The notes: generated from the letters alone by a model not told the origin. A DNA stretch of 40,134 nucleotides from Collinsella sp. (GCA_018380195.1 JAGZUC010000017.1:1-40134), one strand, 5' to 3'; numbered from the stretch's first letter, positions 24,501-32,640 are shown. Translations and numbers: made by a program.

Positions 24501-25757
24501 CTACTTGTAATACGTCTTGAACAGCTTAAAGTGGCGCAGCTTGGTGTGCCACATGCGCAGCCAGCGGTTAAAGACAAAGTCGCCCTTCATAAACGAAGGG
24601 TCGGCGCCCTTGCCTTCCTTGTCCAGGCGATGCACCTTAGCGCGCAGCTCGGGATCCTTGACGTACTTGTCGACGACGCCCATGGGGACGACCATCCACA
24701 GCGCCTCGTCCTGCGCCGTCACAAACTCCGGCTCAAACGGGCGGTTGAACACATACTCGTCCACCACATACTTGGCAACGTTAAAGCCGCTGTTGGTGAC
24801 GTAGTAGTTGCTGCGACCCTGGCGCGTGTTGAAATCGAAGAACTTAAACGAGCCGTCGCGCTCGTCGTACTTAACGTCAAAGTTGGAATAGCCCACAAAG
24901 TGAAGGTCCTCGAGCAGCTTGCGCACGCCGCCCATGAGCTCGTCGTTGGGCTCGGTAATGATACAGGCATGGTTGCCAACGCCATGGGGCTGATGCTCCT
25001 CGAGCAGCACATGGCCCAGGCACATCATGCGCACCTTGCCGTTGCGGTCGGAATAGCTGGTGAGCACGCGCATGTACTCGTCGTTGCCGGGCACGCGATC
25101 CTGCAAGATCAGGTCGTCGGTGTAGCCGCTGGCATACGAGTCGCGAATGACCTGTTCCAGCTCGGCACGGTCGGCAATCTCATAGGCCTTTTTCTGGCCC
25201 TCGAACTCGTGCTGCCACCACATGATGCCGTCAGAAGGCTTCAGAATCATCGGGTAAGGAAAATCGATCTGGTCGAGCACTTCGGCAGGCGCCTCACCCT
25301 GGGCATTGAGCATCGCCTTGGTAAAGGTAAACGTGTGCGGATAGGGCACGCCATGCTTCTCGCACAGCTCGTAGAAGATCTCCTTCTTCTGGCACTGCTC
25401 GAGCATGCTATAGGGAGCGTAAGGCGCGACGATGTTATCCGCCAACTCATGGGCATCCTTGGCCTGAGCCACGAGGGCAACATAGTTGTCGCCACAGCCC
25501 ACAAGGACAATCGTCTTGTCGGCATGCGCTTGGGCAATGCCGTTGACGGTTTTGAGCATCACGGGCATGGTGTCGATATCCACGTTGGGCGTGTAGTCGA
25601 TAATCTGGCTGCGGTACGCGGGACCCGTCTGATACTTGCCAAAGACCAGACTCTTGACCTGGTACTCCTCGTAGAAGGCGCGCGCCACCGAATAGGCGTT
25701 GATGTCGCCACCGAGCAGCACGGGAATGAACTCGCGCTCTGTAAATTGCAATGCCAT
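24501..25757 (-). CDS. ATP-grasp carboxylate-amine ligase, candidate D-aspartate ligase
   Basis: A 418-residue ATP-grasp enzyme. The N-terminal part (FIPVLLGGDINAYSVARAFYE) is the pre-ATP-grasp domain. YPMILKPSDGIMWW at about 170-185 is the ATP-binding lysine segment, and FVGYSNFDVKYDERDG with KFFDFNTRQGRSNYY near 290-320 holds the metal-binding acid and Asn/Arg residues. It resembles the D-aspartate ligase (Asl) that adds D-Asp to the side-chain amine of the peptidoglycan precursor. The neighbouring racemase would supply the substrate. The start follows AGGAAG. A different amino-acid ligase is possible, since the substrate pocket cannot be judged by eye. Confidence 0.75.
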   Translation of the reverse strand: MALQFTEREFIPVLLGGDINAYSVARAFYEEYQVKSLVFGKYQTGPAYRSQIIDYTPNVDIDTMPVMLKTVNGIAQAHADKTIVLVGCGDNYVALVAQAKDAHELADNIVAPYAPYSMLEQCQKKEIFYELCEKHGVPYPHTFTFTKAMLNAQGEAPAEVLDQIDFPYPMILKPSDGIMWWQHEFEGQKKAYEIADRAELEQVIRDSYASGYTDDLILQDRVPGNDEYMRVLTSYSDRNGKVRMMCLGHVLLEEHQPHGVGNHACIITEPNDELMGGVRKLLEDLHFVGYSNFDVKYDERDGSFKFFDFNTRQGRSNYYVTNSGFNVAKYVVDEYVFNRPFEPEFVTAQDEALWMVVPMGVVDKYVKDPELRAKVHRLDKEGKGADPSFMKGDFVFNRWLRMWHTKLRHFKLFKTYYK

Positions 25758-25991
25758 GGAAACTTCCTATCATGAACTGCCCACACAATGGGCGGTCTTT
25801 GCGCAACTGATTTATTCTAGCGTGCCAAGCCGCCAGCGCCCAAAGCTCCACCGTATCTATGGCAATCGACGTAATGGTCCAGCACGAAGGCCAGCACGAA
25901 GACGGCGCTCACCGTTGTATGACAATGGGCAATGAACCTACCGTTGTTGTAGGATTCAGTGTATTGACATCCTCGAGCGAAAGGCGCGCAC

Positions 25992-26624
25992 GTGCCCCAA
26001 GACCATCCGACCGATAATCCCATTCTCAATGCCGCGAGGCGCGAGCTGGCGGAACGCACACAAACGGCAGCTCCCCTACGCACCGCAAACGATGCTTACA
26101 ATGGGCCTGCCCGTATCGTCTCAATCAACACGTCGGAGCACAAAGGCACGCGTAAGTCACCCGTCGCCGACGGGCACGACACCGTCATCAAGCAATTTGG
26201 CCTCGCTACCGATGCGCACGCCGGACATTGGCACCGCCAGGTCTCTTTTTTAGCCGCGGAGTCCATCCAGACGGCGCAGGCACTCGGGCTCGACGTACAC
26301 GAGGGTGACTTTGGAGAGAACTTCACCACGCAAGGCATCAATCTACTCTCGCTCCCCCTGGGAACGCAGCTCAAGATTGGCAACGATGTCCTGGTCGAAA
26401 TCAGCCAAATCGGCAAGGTCTGCCACACCCGTTGCGCCATCTACTATCTCGCTGGCGACTGCATCTTTCCCCACGAGGGCGTTTTCGGCGTGGTACTAAA
26501 GGGCGGAGAGGTCCATACCGGCGACGAAATCCAGGTAGTCAAACTCGGCGACGGCACCTGTTCGTTCACCCCCGCCGAGGCCCTCGAAGAGATTGAGCAG
26601 GCTCGCCAGAAGGGCACACTGTAG
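25992..26624 (+). CDS. MOSC domain-containing protein
   Basis: A 210-residue protein. After a variable N-terminal stretch of about 40 residues, a MOSC domain begins at ARIVSINTSEHKG. It includes GDFGENFTTQGINL, where the Gly-Asp-Phe-Gly-Glu-Asn pattern is characteristic, and the conserved cysteine in GKVCHTRC. MOSC domains bind a molybdenum cofactor or transfer sulfur. Short stand-alone members are poorly characterised. The start is a GTG at 25992 with AAAGG upstream; no in-frame ATG lies near. No other molybdenum-cofactor gene is visible in the window. Confidence 0.88.
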   Translation: MPQDHPTDNPILNAARRELAERTQTAAPLRTANDAYNGPARIVSINTSEHKGTRKSPVADGHDTVIKQFGLATDAHAGHWHRQVSFLAAESIQTAQALGLDVHEGDFGENFTTQGINLLSLPLGTQLKIGNDVLVEISQIGKVCHTRCAIYYLAGDCIFPHEGVFGVVLKGGEVHTGDEIQVVKLGDGTCSFTPAEALEEIEQARQKGTL

Positions 26625-26690
26625 TTGTAAAACCCCACGTTGAGATAGCTTTTACAGCCCAAAACTCCTCTCAAACAGGCCCCGTAACGT

Positions 26691-26796
26691 TAAAGTTGAA
26701 CTCTATGGTTTCTCAACAATTCATCATAACTGCAGGTCAAAGCCAAAGCCTCAAGTTCAACTTGACCCTTTGGAACCTTTAAGGTTCAAGTTGAGG
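26691..26796 (+). promoter_or_regulatory. palindrome cluster upstream of the cell-wall hydrolase
   Basis: Two perfect 7+1+7 palindromes lie close together: TCAAGTTCAACTTGA (26751-26765) and GAACCTTTAAGGTTC (26773-26787). Related half-sites occur at 26691-26702 (TAAAGTTGAACT) and 26783-26796 (GGTTCAAGTTGAGG). They sit 60-165 bp before the ATG at 26858 and look like binding sites for a dimeric regulator. Confidence 0.45.
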
Positions 26797-26857
26797 TCGA
26801 AAGCAGTAGTAGAATACCGTTCGAACCATAACCTACGATTGATTGCAGAGGGATTGG

Positions 26858-27991
26858 ATGCAGCATTCGAATCATCGCGTCGCAGCGCTCATCGCGTCGA
26901 AGCCAGCTCGTATCATCACGAGCGCCGCACTCGCTGTCGCACTGACTGCCACGCCGATGCTCTCCCCCGTTGCGGCATATGCCGCCTCGCAGGCAACGCA
27001 GGATCAGCTTTCCGCCGCGCAGCAAAAAATCGAAGCCGCCACGAGCGCCTACAACGATGCCCGCACCAAACTCGACGACCTGCAAAAGCAGATCGACTCC
27101 AATGAGGCGAGCATCGAGGAAATCGAGGCCAAGCTTCCCGAGCAGCAGGCCAAGGCAAGCTCCGCCATGCGCGATCTGTACAAGTACCAGAAGGGCACCA
27201 ATCCCATCGTGAGCTTCCTGGTCAACGCGCAGAGCCTGGGTGAGTTCATCACCACCTGCAAATACACCAACCAGATCACGAGCTCGAGCGTCGATGAGAT
27301 CGAAGAGCTCAACAACATGCAAACCGAACTCGAGCAGAACAAGGCCAAGCTCCAGCAGGCCAAGTCCCAGCTTGAGGCAGAACAGAAAAACGCCGAGGAT
27401 TCGCTGGCGCAGGCCCAGCAGCTCCGCAGCGAGGCGCAGGCAAAAGCCGAGCAGGAAAATGCCGCCGAGCTCGCCAAGCTTGAGGCCGATAAGGCCGCTG
27501 CCGCCGAGAAGCTCTCGGGCGAGGGCGTAAGCGGCAGCAATTCCAGCAGTCAGGCCACCAACACCAACACCACCATCGACACCACGGTGAACAACGCCAA
27601 TACCGGTAATTCCGATTACGATTCGTTCATTAATGAGTGGACGAGCCGCATCGATAATTATCTTGCCGGGTCCCCCATGGCAGGCCAGGGCTATAACTTT
27701 GCCGTCGCCGCTTGGAATACCGGTGTCGACCCCCGTTGGTCCCCCGCCATCGCCTGCATCGAGAGCACCAAGGGCACTTATTGCGCCAATTCCTACAACG
27801 CCTGGGGCTGGAGCGCTCGTGGCGGCGGTTGGCGCAGCTTTGGCAGCTGGAGCGAGGGCATCTCCGCTCATGTTGCCTATCTGGGCGCCAACTACGGCTC
27901 CACCCTTACCCCTGCAGCGGCCAAAAAGTACTGCCCGCCCACATGGCAGGACTGGTACAACAAGGTCGCCGCTCAGATGAACCGCATCTAA
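26858..27991 (+). CDS. secreted coiled-coil cell-wall hydrolase
   Basis: A 377-residue secreted protein. Residues 1-43 form a signal peptide (hydrophobic AALAVALTATPML, then AYA before AS). A long coiled coil (about 45-210) resembles the PcsB/CwlO regulatory helices. A low-complexity Ser/Thr/Asn linker (about 213-245) leads to a C-terminal lysozyme-like domain (about 262-377). That domain contains PAIACIESTKGTYC, where the Glu is a candidate catalytic acid, and NAWGWSARGGGWRSF. It probably cleaves peptidoglycan during growth or division. The ATG at 26858 has GAGGGATT upstream; a TTG at 26843 is less likely. A terminator follows. Confidence 0.85.
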   Translation: MQHSNHRVAALIASKPARIITSAALAVALTATPMLSPVAAYAASQATQDQLSAAQQKIEAATSAYNDARTKLDDLQKQIDSNEASIEEIEAKLPEQQAKASSAMRDLYKYQKGTNPIVSFLVNAQSLGEFITTCKYTNQITSSSVDEIEELNNMQTELEQNKAKLQQAKSQLEAEQKNAEDSLAQAQQLRSEAQAKAEQENAAELAKLEADKAAAAEKLSGEGVSGSNSSSQATNTNTTIDTTVNNANTGNSDYDSFINEWTSRIDNYLAGSPMAGQGYNFAVAAWNTGVDPRWSPAIACIESTKGTYCANSYNAWGWSARGGGWRSFGSWSEGISAHVAYLGANYGSTLTPAAAKKYCPPTWQDWYNKVAAQMNRI

Positions 27992-28001
27992 GCGCAACTG
28001 T

Positions 28002-28026
28002 AAAGGGCCCCGACGGGCCCTTTTCT
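28002..28026 (+). terminator. bidirectional terminator between hydrolase and kinase genes
   Basis: AAAGGGCCC, loop CGAC, GGGCCCTTTT. It lies 11 bp after the hydrolase stop and immediately beyond the stop of the convergent kinase gene, serving both. Confidence 0.9.
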
Positions 28027-28027
28027 T

Positions 28028-29401
28028 TTAGGCAGTGGAGGTGTCAACGACACCGGTCGCATTGGCAACCGCAACTATGACGATCATGCATAGGAGCAGC
28101 ACGCCCAATGCCTTGAGCCAGAGCTTCGCGAGCTTCTTGCCGCGATAGCTGTCGAGCAGCGCGAATCGCCGACGAAGGCAACGCTTGTCGAGCAGCGCAA
28201 AATGCATAAGCACCATAAGGCTATCGACAAAGAAAAAATACTCGATGATGAGAAGCCACGTCGGGTAGCTTTGGTTTGCTCCGGTGGGGTGAAAGACGGC
28301 AAAGTGACTTCCGACAAAGAACACAAGCAGCGAGAAGCAGACGAGCGTATTCCAAATGCGCCCCAGAGACTCCGGAACGCGAGAGAGCAGACCACATGCA
28401 GCGGAGGCGGCGGGCCTAGGAAGCCCTGCGGGGTTTCGGGGCCCTTGGGGCGTCAACACCGTCTCCGAGGCCGGAGTACGGACAGGCGCAGGAGGCCGCA
28501 CGGGGCGACTCAGATCGTATGCCGCGCGCGTCGCCCGTCCCAACGCTTCCGCACTCGCAAAACGCTTGACCGGGTCGAGCGCCATCGACATGCAGACGAC
28601 ATCGGCAAGTGGAGTGGGAATGCCGCGCGCCTCGCATTGCTCGCGCATGTCGAGCCCTGGTTTAGGGTCGACTCCCGTCAAGCAGAAGAACAACAGGGCG
28701 CCAAGCGCGTAGACGTCGCTGCGCACACTCGTCTGCCCAAACCCATACTGCTCGGGCGGCGCATAGGGTCGCGTCCCAAACTTGACGGTATCGGCATCGG
28801 CGCCGTCGCGCCATACGCGAGCGATCCCCAAGTCGATAATCACCAGCGATGAAAATGTCAGGCCGTCATCAGGCGTATAGTTGGCACCTGTCACGATGAT
28901 ATTCGACGGCTTGAGGTCACGATGGATCACCGGCGCCGACGTCTCCCCCGCTATTGCAAAACCGGCGTGGAGCTCGCCCACGGCATCGCATAGGGCAGGA
29001 TACAATTCACGCGCATAATCGGGGGTGGCTCCCAGACGGTCCACCAGCGCCCCGAGCGTCTCCCCTTCGATGTATTCCATAACCACGTTGAGCTCGTCGC
29101 CCACACGACGACAATCGACGATTCTGGGCAGGTGCTCAAAACGCCTGCCTGCCCGCTGAGCGGCAAACAGACGCTCGTATGCCCCGCCGATTTGAGCCGA
29201 AGCATCGATGCGTTTACGGACAAAGGGGCCGAGCGAACCACCGCCGGTTCCTTCAAAGTACACGAGCTCGGTTGCTTCAACGGACGAGCGCTTAAGTACA
29301 CGCTCCACGCGATAGCTGTCGTCGCGATCGAGCGACGCCAGGTGCTCGGCAAGCGCTGCGGTCAGCTCGTCATCGGAATATGTTGGGCTCTGAGTATCCA
29401 T
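28028..29401 (-). CDS. membrane-anchored Ser/Thr protein kinase
   Basis: About 457 residues. The N-terminal Hanks-type kinase domain (about 30-290) has the catalytic loop HRDLKPSNIIV, a DLG variant of the DFG motif (VIIDLGIARV), and the activation segment GTRPYAPPEQYG. The ATP-site lysine is in FVRKRID. A Pro-rich linker (about 300-335) is followed by three hydrophobic segments toward the C-terminus. No extracellular PASTA domains are present, so it is unlike PknB/PrkC. The start is uncertain: ATG at 29401 or one of two ATGs about 10 bp upstream (29410-29413). It ends the transcript of the FxLYD and HTH genes. Confidence 0.9.
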   Translation of the reverse strand: MDTQSPTYSDDELTAALAEHLASLDRDDSYRVERVLKRSSVEATELVYFEGTGGGSLGPFVRKRIDASAQIGGAYERLFAAQRAGRRFEHLPRIVDCRRVGDELNVVMEYIEGETLGALVDRLGATPDYARELYPALCDAVGELHAGFAIAGETSAPVIHRDLKPSNIIVTGANYTPDDGLTFSSLVIIDLGIARVWRDGADADTVKFGTRPYAPPEQYGFGQTSVRSDVYALGALLFFCLTGVDPKPGLDMREQCEARGIPTPLADVVCMSMALDPVKRFASAEALGRATRAAYDLSRPVRPPAPVRTPASETVLTPQGPRNPAGLPRPAASAACGLLSRVPESLGRIWNTLVCFSLLVFFVGSHFAVFHPTGANQSYPTWLLIIEYFFFVDSLMVLMHFALLDKRCLRRRFALLDSYRGKKLAKLWLKALGVLLLCMIVIVAVANATGVVDTSTA

Positions 29402-29499
29402 AGCCTCCATCATAGCGCAGGGCGCAGACACCCCATGGCATCCGCGCCCCGTTCGTTTGCATCGTTGTTCGACAGCTCTACCGGCTCAGATATCAGCCG

Positions 29500-29922
29500 C
29501 TAACTCACCGTCTCCTCGCCAAAGCGATACAGTTCCTCGTTGACCTTTTGGAGACTGCACCCGCGATCGATGCAAAAGATGATAATCGCATCGCGGCGGT
29601 CCTTGCAGTTAAGGACGCTTACCCCGGCAGCCGTCAGCGCACGGTTGGTCTCTTTGAGCGTCAGCGCCATCGCAAAGGCAATCTGCAGCACCTTATTGCG
29701 ACTCGGATGACGCGCACCGGTAAAGATCTGATAGCCAAAGGTCTCATTGAGATCAGCCATACGGACCACGCGCGAGCGCTCCAAGCCCTTTTCCTGCAGT
29801 AGCTGCTTCAGGTAGTCCGAAAGCGACGGGGCGGCAAAGTCGTGCTCCCTGATATAGCCATCGATGTTCGGCGCATCGAGAAGCTCATTGAGCAACTCCT
29901 CGGTCAGCTTTTTATCGGACAT
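29500..29922 (-). CDS. HTH (XRE-like) protein next to the Ser/Thr kinase
   Basis: A 140-residue protein with an XRE-like helix-turn-helix in the middle (SDYLKQLLQEKGLERSRVV, then TFGYQIFTGARHPSRNKVL, about residues 34-80). A C-terminal helical part contains one or two cysteines (VLNCKDRRDAIIIFCIDRG). The start follows GGAGGTG. It lies between the FxLYD gene (32 bp) and the kinase gene (98 bp) on one strand, so it may be a kinase substrate or adaptor as well as a DNA binder. No specific family name is recognised. Confidence 0.75.
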   Translation of the reverse strand: MSDKKLTEELLNELLDAPNIDGYIREHDFAAPSLSDYLKQLLQEKGLERSRVVRMADLNETFGYQIFTGARHPSRNKVLQIAFAMALTLKETNRALTAAGVSVLNCKDRRDAIIIFCIDRGCSLQKVNEELYRFGEETVS

Positions 29923-29954
29923 ACGACTTCACCTCCCCCAGTGCATGCAACATG

Positions 29955-30398
29955 CTAAAAACCGCTTACGTCCGAACGCTCCCAGCTAGCAACCTGGTCG
30001 GGAGACACCGTACCCAGCGCCTCGAACTTCCAGGAGCCGCCCGCCTTCAGATGATTGGTGTTTGCAAGAGCCGTTCCAACCTGGTTGCCATCGGCATCAT
30101 ACAGAACATATTCAATCTGAATGTAGCTCTTTTCCTTGTCCGTGTTATTGGTCAGGGTGCCCGTGATCTTATAGGTAAACTGATTGGAAGTGTCTTCAGC
30201 CTCGTCAGCAATGGTATACGGTTCTTGCGGTTCTTTTTGCTCCTCAGCCTGCCGTGTCGTCTCGGCAGGTTTTGCCGAATCGCTCGCAGACGAATCGGTT
30301 GAGTTGCCGCCCATAGAGCCCACGGCACCGACAATAACCAGCACCACGATGATGCCTAGGACAATCTTGCCGATTGGCTTCTTTCCCTCTTTTGCCAT
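29955..30398 (-). CDS. FxLYD-type membrane-anchored extracytoplasmic protein
   Basis: A 147-residue protein. A basic N-terminus precedes a single membrane span (about 11-28, IGKIVLGIIVVLVIVGAVG). After an acidic Ser/Thr/Glu-rich linker comes a small beta-sandwich domain (about 65-147) with YKITGTLTNNTDKEKSYIQI and YVLYDADGNQVGTAL, which matches the FxLYD domain pattern. It should face the outside. The binding partner is unknown. Its ribosome binding site AGGAAGG lies inside a 14-bp perfect stem (30404-30457), so translation may be controlled. It leads the operon that ends with the Ser/Thr kinase. Confidence 0.72.
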   Translation of the reverse strand: MAKEGKKPIGKIVLGIIVVLVIVGAVGSMGGNSTDSSASDSAKPAETTRQAEEQKEPQEPYTIADEAEDTSNQFTYKITGTLTNNTDKEKSYIQIEYVLYDADGNQVGTALANTNHLKAGGSWKFEALGTVSPDQVASWERSDVSGF

Positions 30399-30403
30399 TA
30401 TTC

Positions 30404-30457
30404 ATCCTTCCTACGATCCGGCTACCGTGCCGGTACACAGCACATCGTAGGAAGGAT
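30404..30457 (-). promoter_or_regulatory. hairpin that buries the ribosome binding site of the FxLYD gene
   Basis: ATCCTTCCTACGAT (30404-30417) and ATCGTAGGAAGGAT (30444-30457) are perfectly complementary over 14 bp. An inner TACCG-TGC-CGGTA hairpin lies at 30423-30435. Read on the minus strand, the arm nearest the gene contains AGGAAGG, 7 nt before the ATG. Folding would hide the binding site. Confidence 0.7.
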
Positions 30458-30562
30458 TGAACTTGAATTCATTAGCTGAGAGCTAAGGCTGCGGTAAACG
30501 ACCAATGCAGTTATCCAAACGCCGAGCAAACGCACTGCGCGCGACCGTCTGCTGGCAGTGCA

Positions 30563-30886
30563 TCAACCCACCGTGACGGATTCCCCGGTAAAGGCACTGA
30601 TCATCAACAGGACAAAGAAAACAAGGTAGCTGGCACTCAGCAGGTACGCAATGATCAGAAAGACGACCCAGCCGACATTGGTTTTACCGTCGACACGGCG
30701 TTGCTCGCGATTGCGGCAGAGCCAAATCGTCACGCCGATGGCAGTGATAAACAGCACGAGCGCCGCCGCGGCAAGCCCGGCAAGCGCAAACATCACGCCA
30801 ATGCTCACGGCAATAACCGGAAGCAGCAGCAAACCGCACCCGCATCCACCCGGACTATATACGGCAGACTGTCGGCGTCGCCTCAT
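30563..30886 (-). CDS. small membrane protein of unknown function
   Basis: A 107-residue protein with a basic, arginine-rich start (MRRRRQSAVYSPGG), a Cys-Gly-Cys-Gly segment and three hydrophobic segments (about 16-30, 32-55 and 72-100). A GTG at 30914-30916 would add ten residues and overlaps the TAG of the upstream antitoxin gene by one base. The ATG at 30886 with GGGGGTGG upstream is about as plausible. No family is recognised. Confidence 0.6.
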   Translation of the reverse strand: MRRRRQSAVYSPGGCGCGLLLLPVIAVSIGVMFALAGLAAAALVLFITAIGVTIWLCRNREQRRVDGKTNVGWVVFLIIAYLLSASYLVFFVLLMISAFTGESVTVG

Positions 30887-30915
30887 CGCCGCGCCACCCC
30901 CATCATCTTTGAGCA

Positions 30916-31257
30916 CTACAGTGCGATAGCCTGCTGAACAGGAACGATCTTGTCGAGTTCCGGTTCGATCCGCCTTTTCTCGGCCTCAAGGTCAAACGCC
31001 ACCTGAGCGCGCAGCCAACAACCATCCGTCAGGCCAAAATAACGGCAAAGACGGAGGTCGGTGTCGGCCGTCACGCGACGTTTTCCCAAGACAATCTGCC
31101 CGATACGCTGAGCCGGAATCCCAGTCTCTTTCGCAAGGCGATATTGAGAAATGCCCATGGGAACAAGAAACTCCTCTTTGAGAAGCTCACCAGGAGTCAC
31201 CGGCGACAGCAAATCGGCCGAAGTCTCATCACTTGTGATAATCGACGATTTCGACAT
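30916..31257 (-). CDS. HigA-like XRE antitoxin, apparently without HigB
   Basis: A 113-residue protein with a close match to the HigA addiction-module antidote pattern: VTPGELLKEEFLVPMGISQYRLAKETGIP, then RIGQIVLGKRRVTADTDLRL and a YFGLTDGCWLRAQVAFDLE tail (each shown as its hallmark part). The ATG at 31257 has AGGAG upstream; the frame continues to 31305 but adds nothing familiar. The usual partner HigB would precede it on this strand, but 31258-31421 holds no ORF of that size. It is probably an orphan regulator now. Confidence 0.85.
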   Translation of the reverse strand: MSKSSIITSDETSADLLSPVTPGELLKEEFLVPMGISQYRLAKETGIPAQRIGQIVLGKRRVTADTDLRLCRYFGLTDGCWLRAQVAFDLEAEKRRIEPELDKIVPVQQAIAL

Positions 31258-31330
31258 TCCAAGCCATCTCCTGTCTCCACTCAAAACAGACCCGATAGCG
31301 CTCATTACGATGCAATCATAGTATCGCCTT

Positions 31331-31376
31331 ACGTTAGTAACGTCAAACGTTTCTATAGACTTACATCTCTATTATA
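31331..31376 (-). promoter_or_regulatory. candidate promoter and operator of the HigA-like gene
   Basis: On the minus strand TATAAT (31376-31371) is a good -10 box. Downstream of it are AAACGTTT (about 31345-31352) and a 6+1+6 palindrome, ACGTTAGTAACGT (31331-31343), suited to binding a dimeric XRE protein. No clear -35 was seen. Confidence 0.45.
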
Positions 31377-31421
31377 TCGTACGTTTGTTCGTGTTTTCTA
31401 GAACAAATAGTCCTTCACACC

Positions 31422-32609
31422 TTAGTCAAGCAAAAGCAATCGTTTGTAGACATCGAGGCCCTTGAGTAGAATTTCCTCGTCAAAGAGCATGCTATCGGTA
31501 TGCAGAGCGCTTGTGGCATAGGCGGGGCAGCCATCCGAATCACTCGGGTTGTCTTGGTCCTCTGGCATACCCGTGCCCAGCAGGAAAAACACGCCCGGCA
31601 GATGGCGCTGATAGAACGCGAAATCCTCGGCGATTAGCAGCGGCTCGTCCACGAGCTGCAATTCGGGCAGAGCGGGCGCGATTCGGGCAAACAACTCAGG
31701 GTCGTTATCGACCGGTGGATAGCCCTCGGCAAAGTCAAGATCATACGTGCAGCCCGTTGCGGTGCACGCCTCGTCGAGCACACGGCGTACGCCTTCGCGC
31801 GCACGGTCGAACATGTCGTCCGTAAACACACGTAGGCTGCCGGCAACATGGGCCTCCCCCGCCACCGCGTTGCAGACGGCACCGGCCTGCAGCAGACCAA
31901 ACTTACCGATACAGGGCTCGTCGGTGCCCAGCTCGTCCATCAGCTCGCGCTCGGCAACCAAAAACTTCGCTGCCGCCAACGCGGCATCGTGCGACTCCCC
32001 AACCGGCACACCATAGGTCTTAGCGATGTGGATGCTCGTACCGTGAATATGGATATGCGTCTCGCTCGAACGCGCCAGCAGCGGACCGGAACAACTCGCC
32101 AACGTGCCGGCAGGCAGATCGGGCCATACGTGGAAGCCAAAGATGCGATCTGCCCCATAGCGCTCGAATACGCCGCTCTCACACACCGTCTTGGCGCCAC
32201 CGGTCGTTTCCTCGGCCGGCTGAAACACAAAAAGTACGTTGCGCTTGATGGCGCCCGGCTGCTCACAAATCGCTCGGTCGACAAAAGTCGCCGCCGCGAG
32301 CGCCATGGCCATGTGACCGTCGTGACCGCACGCATGCATCTTACCGGGATGCGTCGAGGCAAAGGCAACGCCCGTTACCTCCGCGATGGGCAGGGCGTCC
32401 ATATCGGCGCGAATCGCCGTGGCATGCGTAGCGCCCACACCGGCATCGAAGAAGGCACAGACGCAGCTCGGACACGGATGGGTCACCTCGCAAGCGAGCG
32501 GCGCCAACACGCCCTCAATATAGGCGATAGTCTGCGGAAGATCGAAATCGAGCTCCGGAATACGATGCAGGTCGCGACGATAGCGACGAAGTTCTTGGAG
32601 CTCGGTCAT
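31422..32609 (-). CDS. M20 family amidohydrolase, candidate N-acetyl-DAP deacetylase
   Basis: A 395-residue M20D (HipO/AbgB/YkuR-like) metallo-amidohydrolase. Visible hallmarks are RRDLHRIPELDFDLPQT near the start, metal ligands in MHACGHDGHM (Cys94, His96), FQPAEETTGGAK (Glu133/134) and the late LLIAEDFAFYQRHLPG. It probably removes an acyl group from an amino acid. Its divergent position beside lysA-dapA, dapB and dapH makes the N-acetyl-diaminopimelate deacetylase of the acetyl branch an attractive role. That is contextual only. The ATG at 32609 with AAAGGA upstream fits the family. The open frame up to 32885 runs into the riboswitch and is not coding. Confidence 0.88.
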   Translation of the reverse strand: MTELQELRRYRRDLHRIPELDFDLPQTIAYIEGVLAPLACEVTHPCPSCVCAFFDAGVGATHATAIRADMDALPIAEVTGVAFASTHPGKMHACGHDGHMAMALAAATFVDRAICEQPGAIKRNVLFVFQPAEETTGGAKTVCESGVFERYGADRIFGFHVWPDLPAGTLASCSGPLLARSSETHIHIHGTSIHIAKTYGVPVGESHDAALAAAKFLVAERELMDELGTDEPCIGKFGLLQAGAVCNAVAGEAHVAGSLRVFTDDMFDRAREGVRRVLDEACTATGCTYDLDFAEGYPPVDNDPELFARIAPALPELQLVDEPLLIAEDFAFYQRHLPGVFFLLGTGMPEDQDNPSDSDGCPAYATSALHTDSMLFDEEILLKGLDVYKRLLLLD

Positions 32610-32640
32610 AAAGGATCCTTTCATGGGGCATATCCATTCC

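Noticed and set aside
25964..25969. TTGACA as the -35 box of the MOSC gene
   Set aside because: At normal spacing the -10 box would fall on the ribosome binding site and start codon, and no such box is visible.
31258..31421. Hidden HigB toxin next to the HigA-like gene
   Set aside because: No frame of about 90 codons or any HigB-like pattern is present in this 164-bp gap on either strand.
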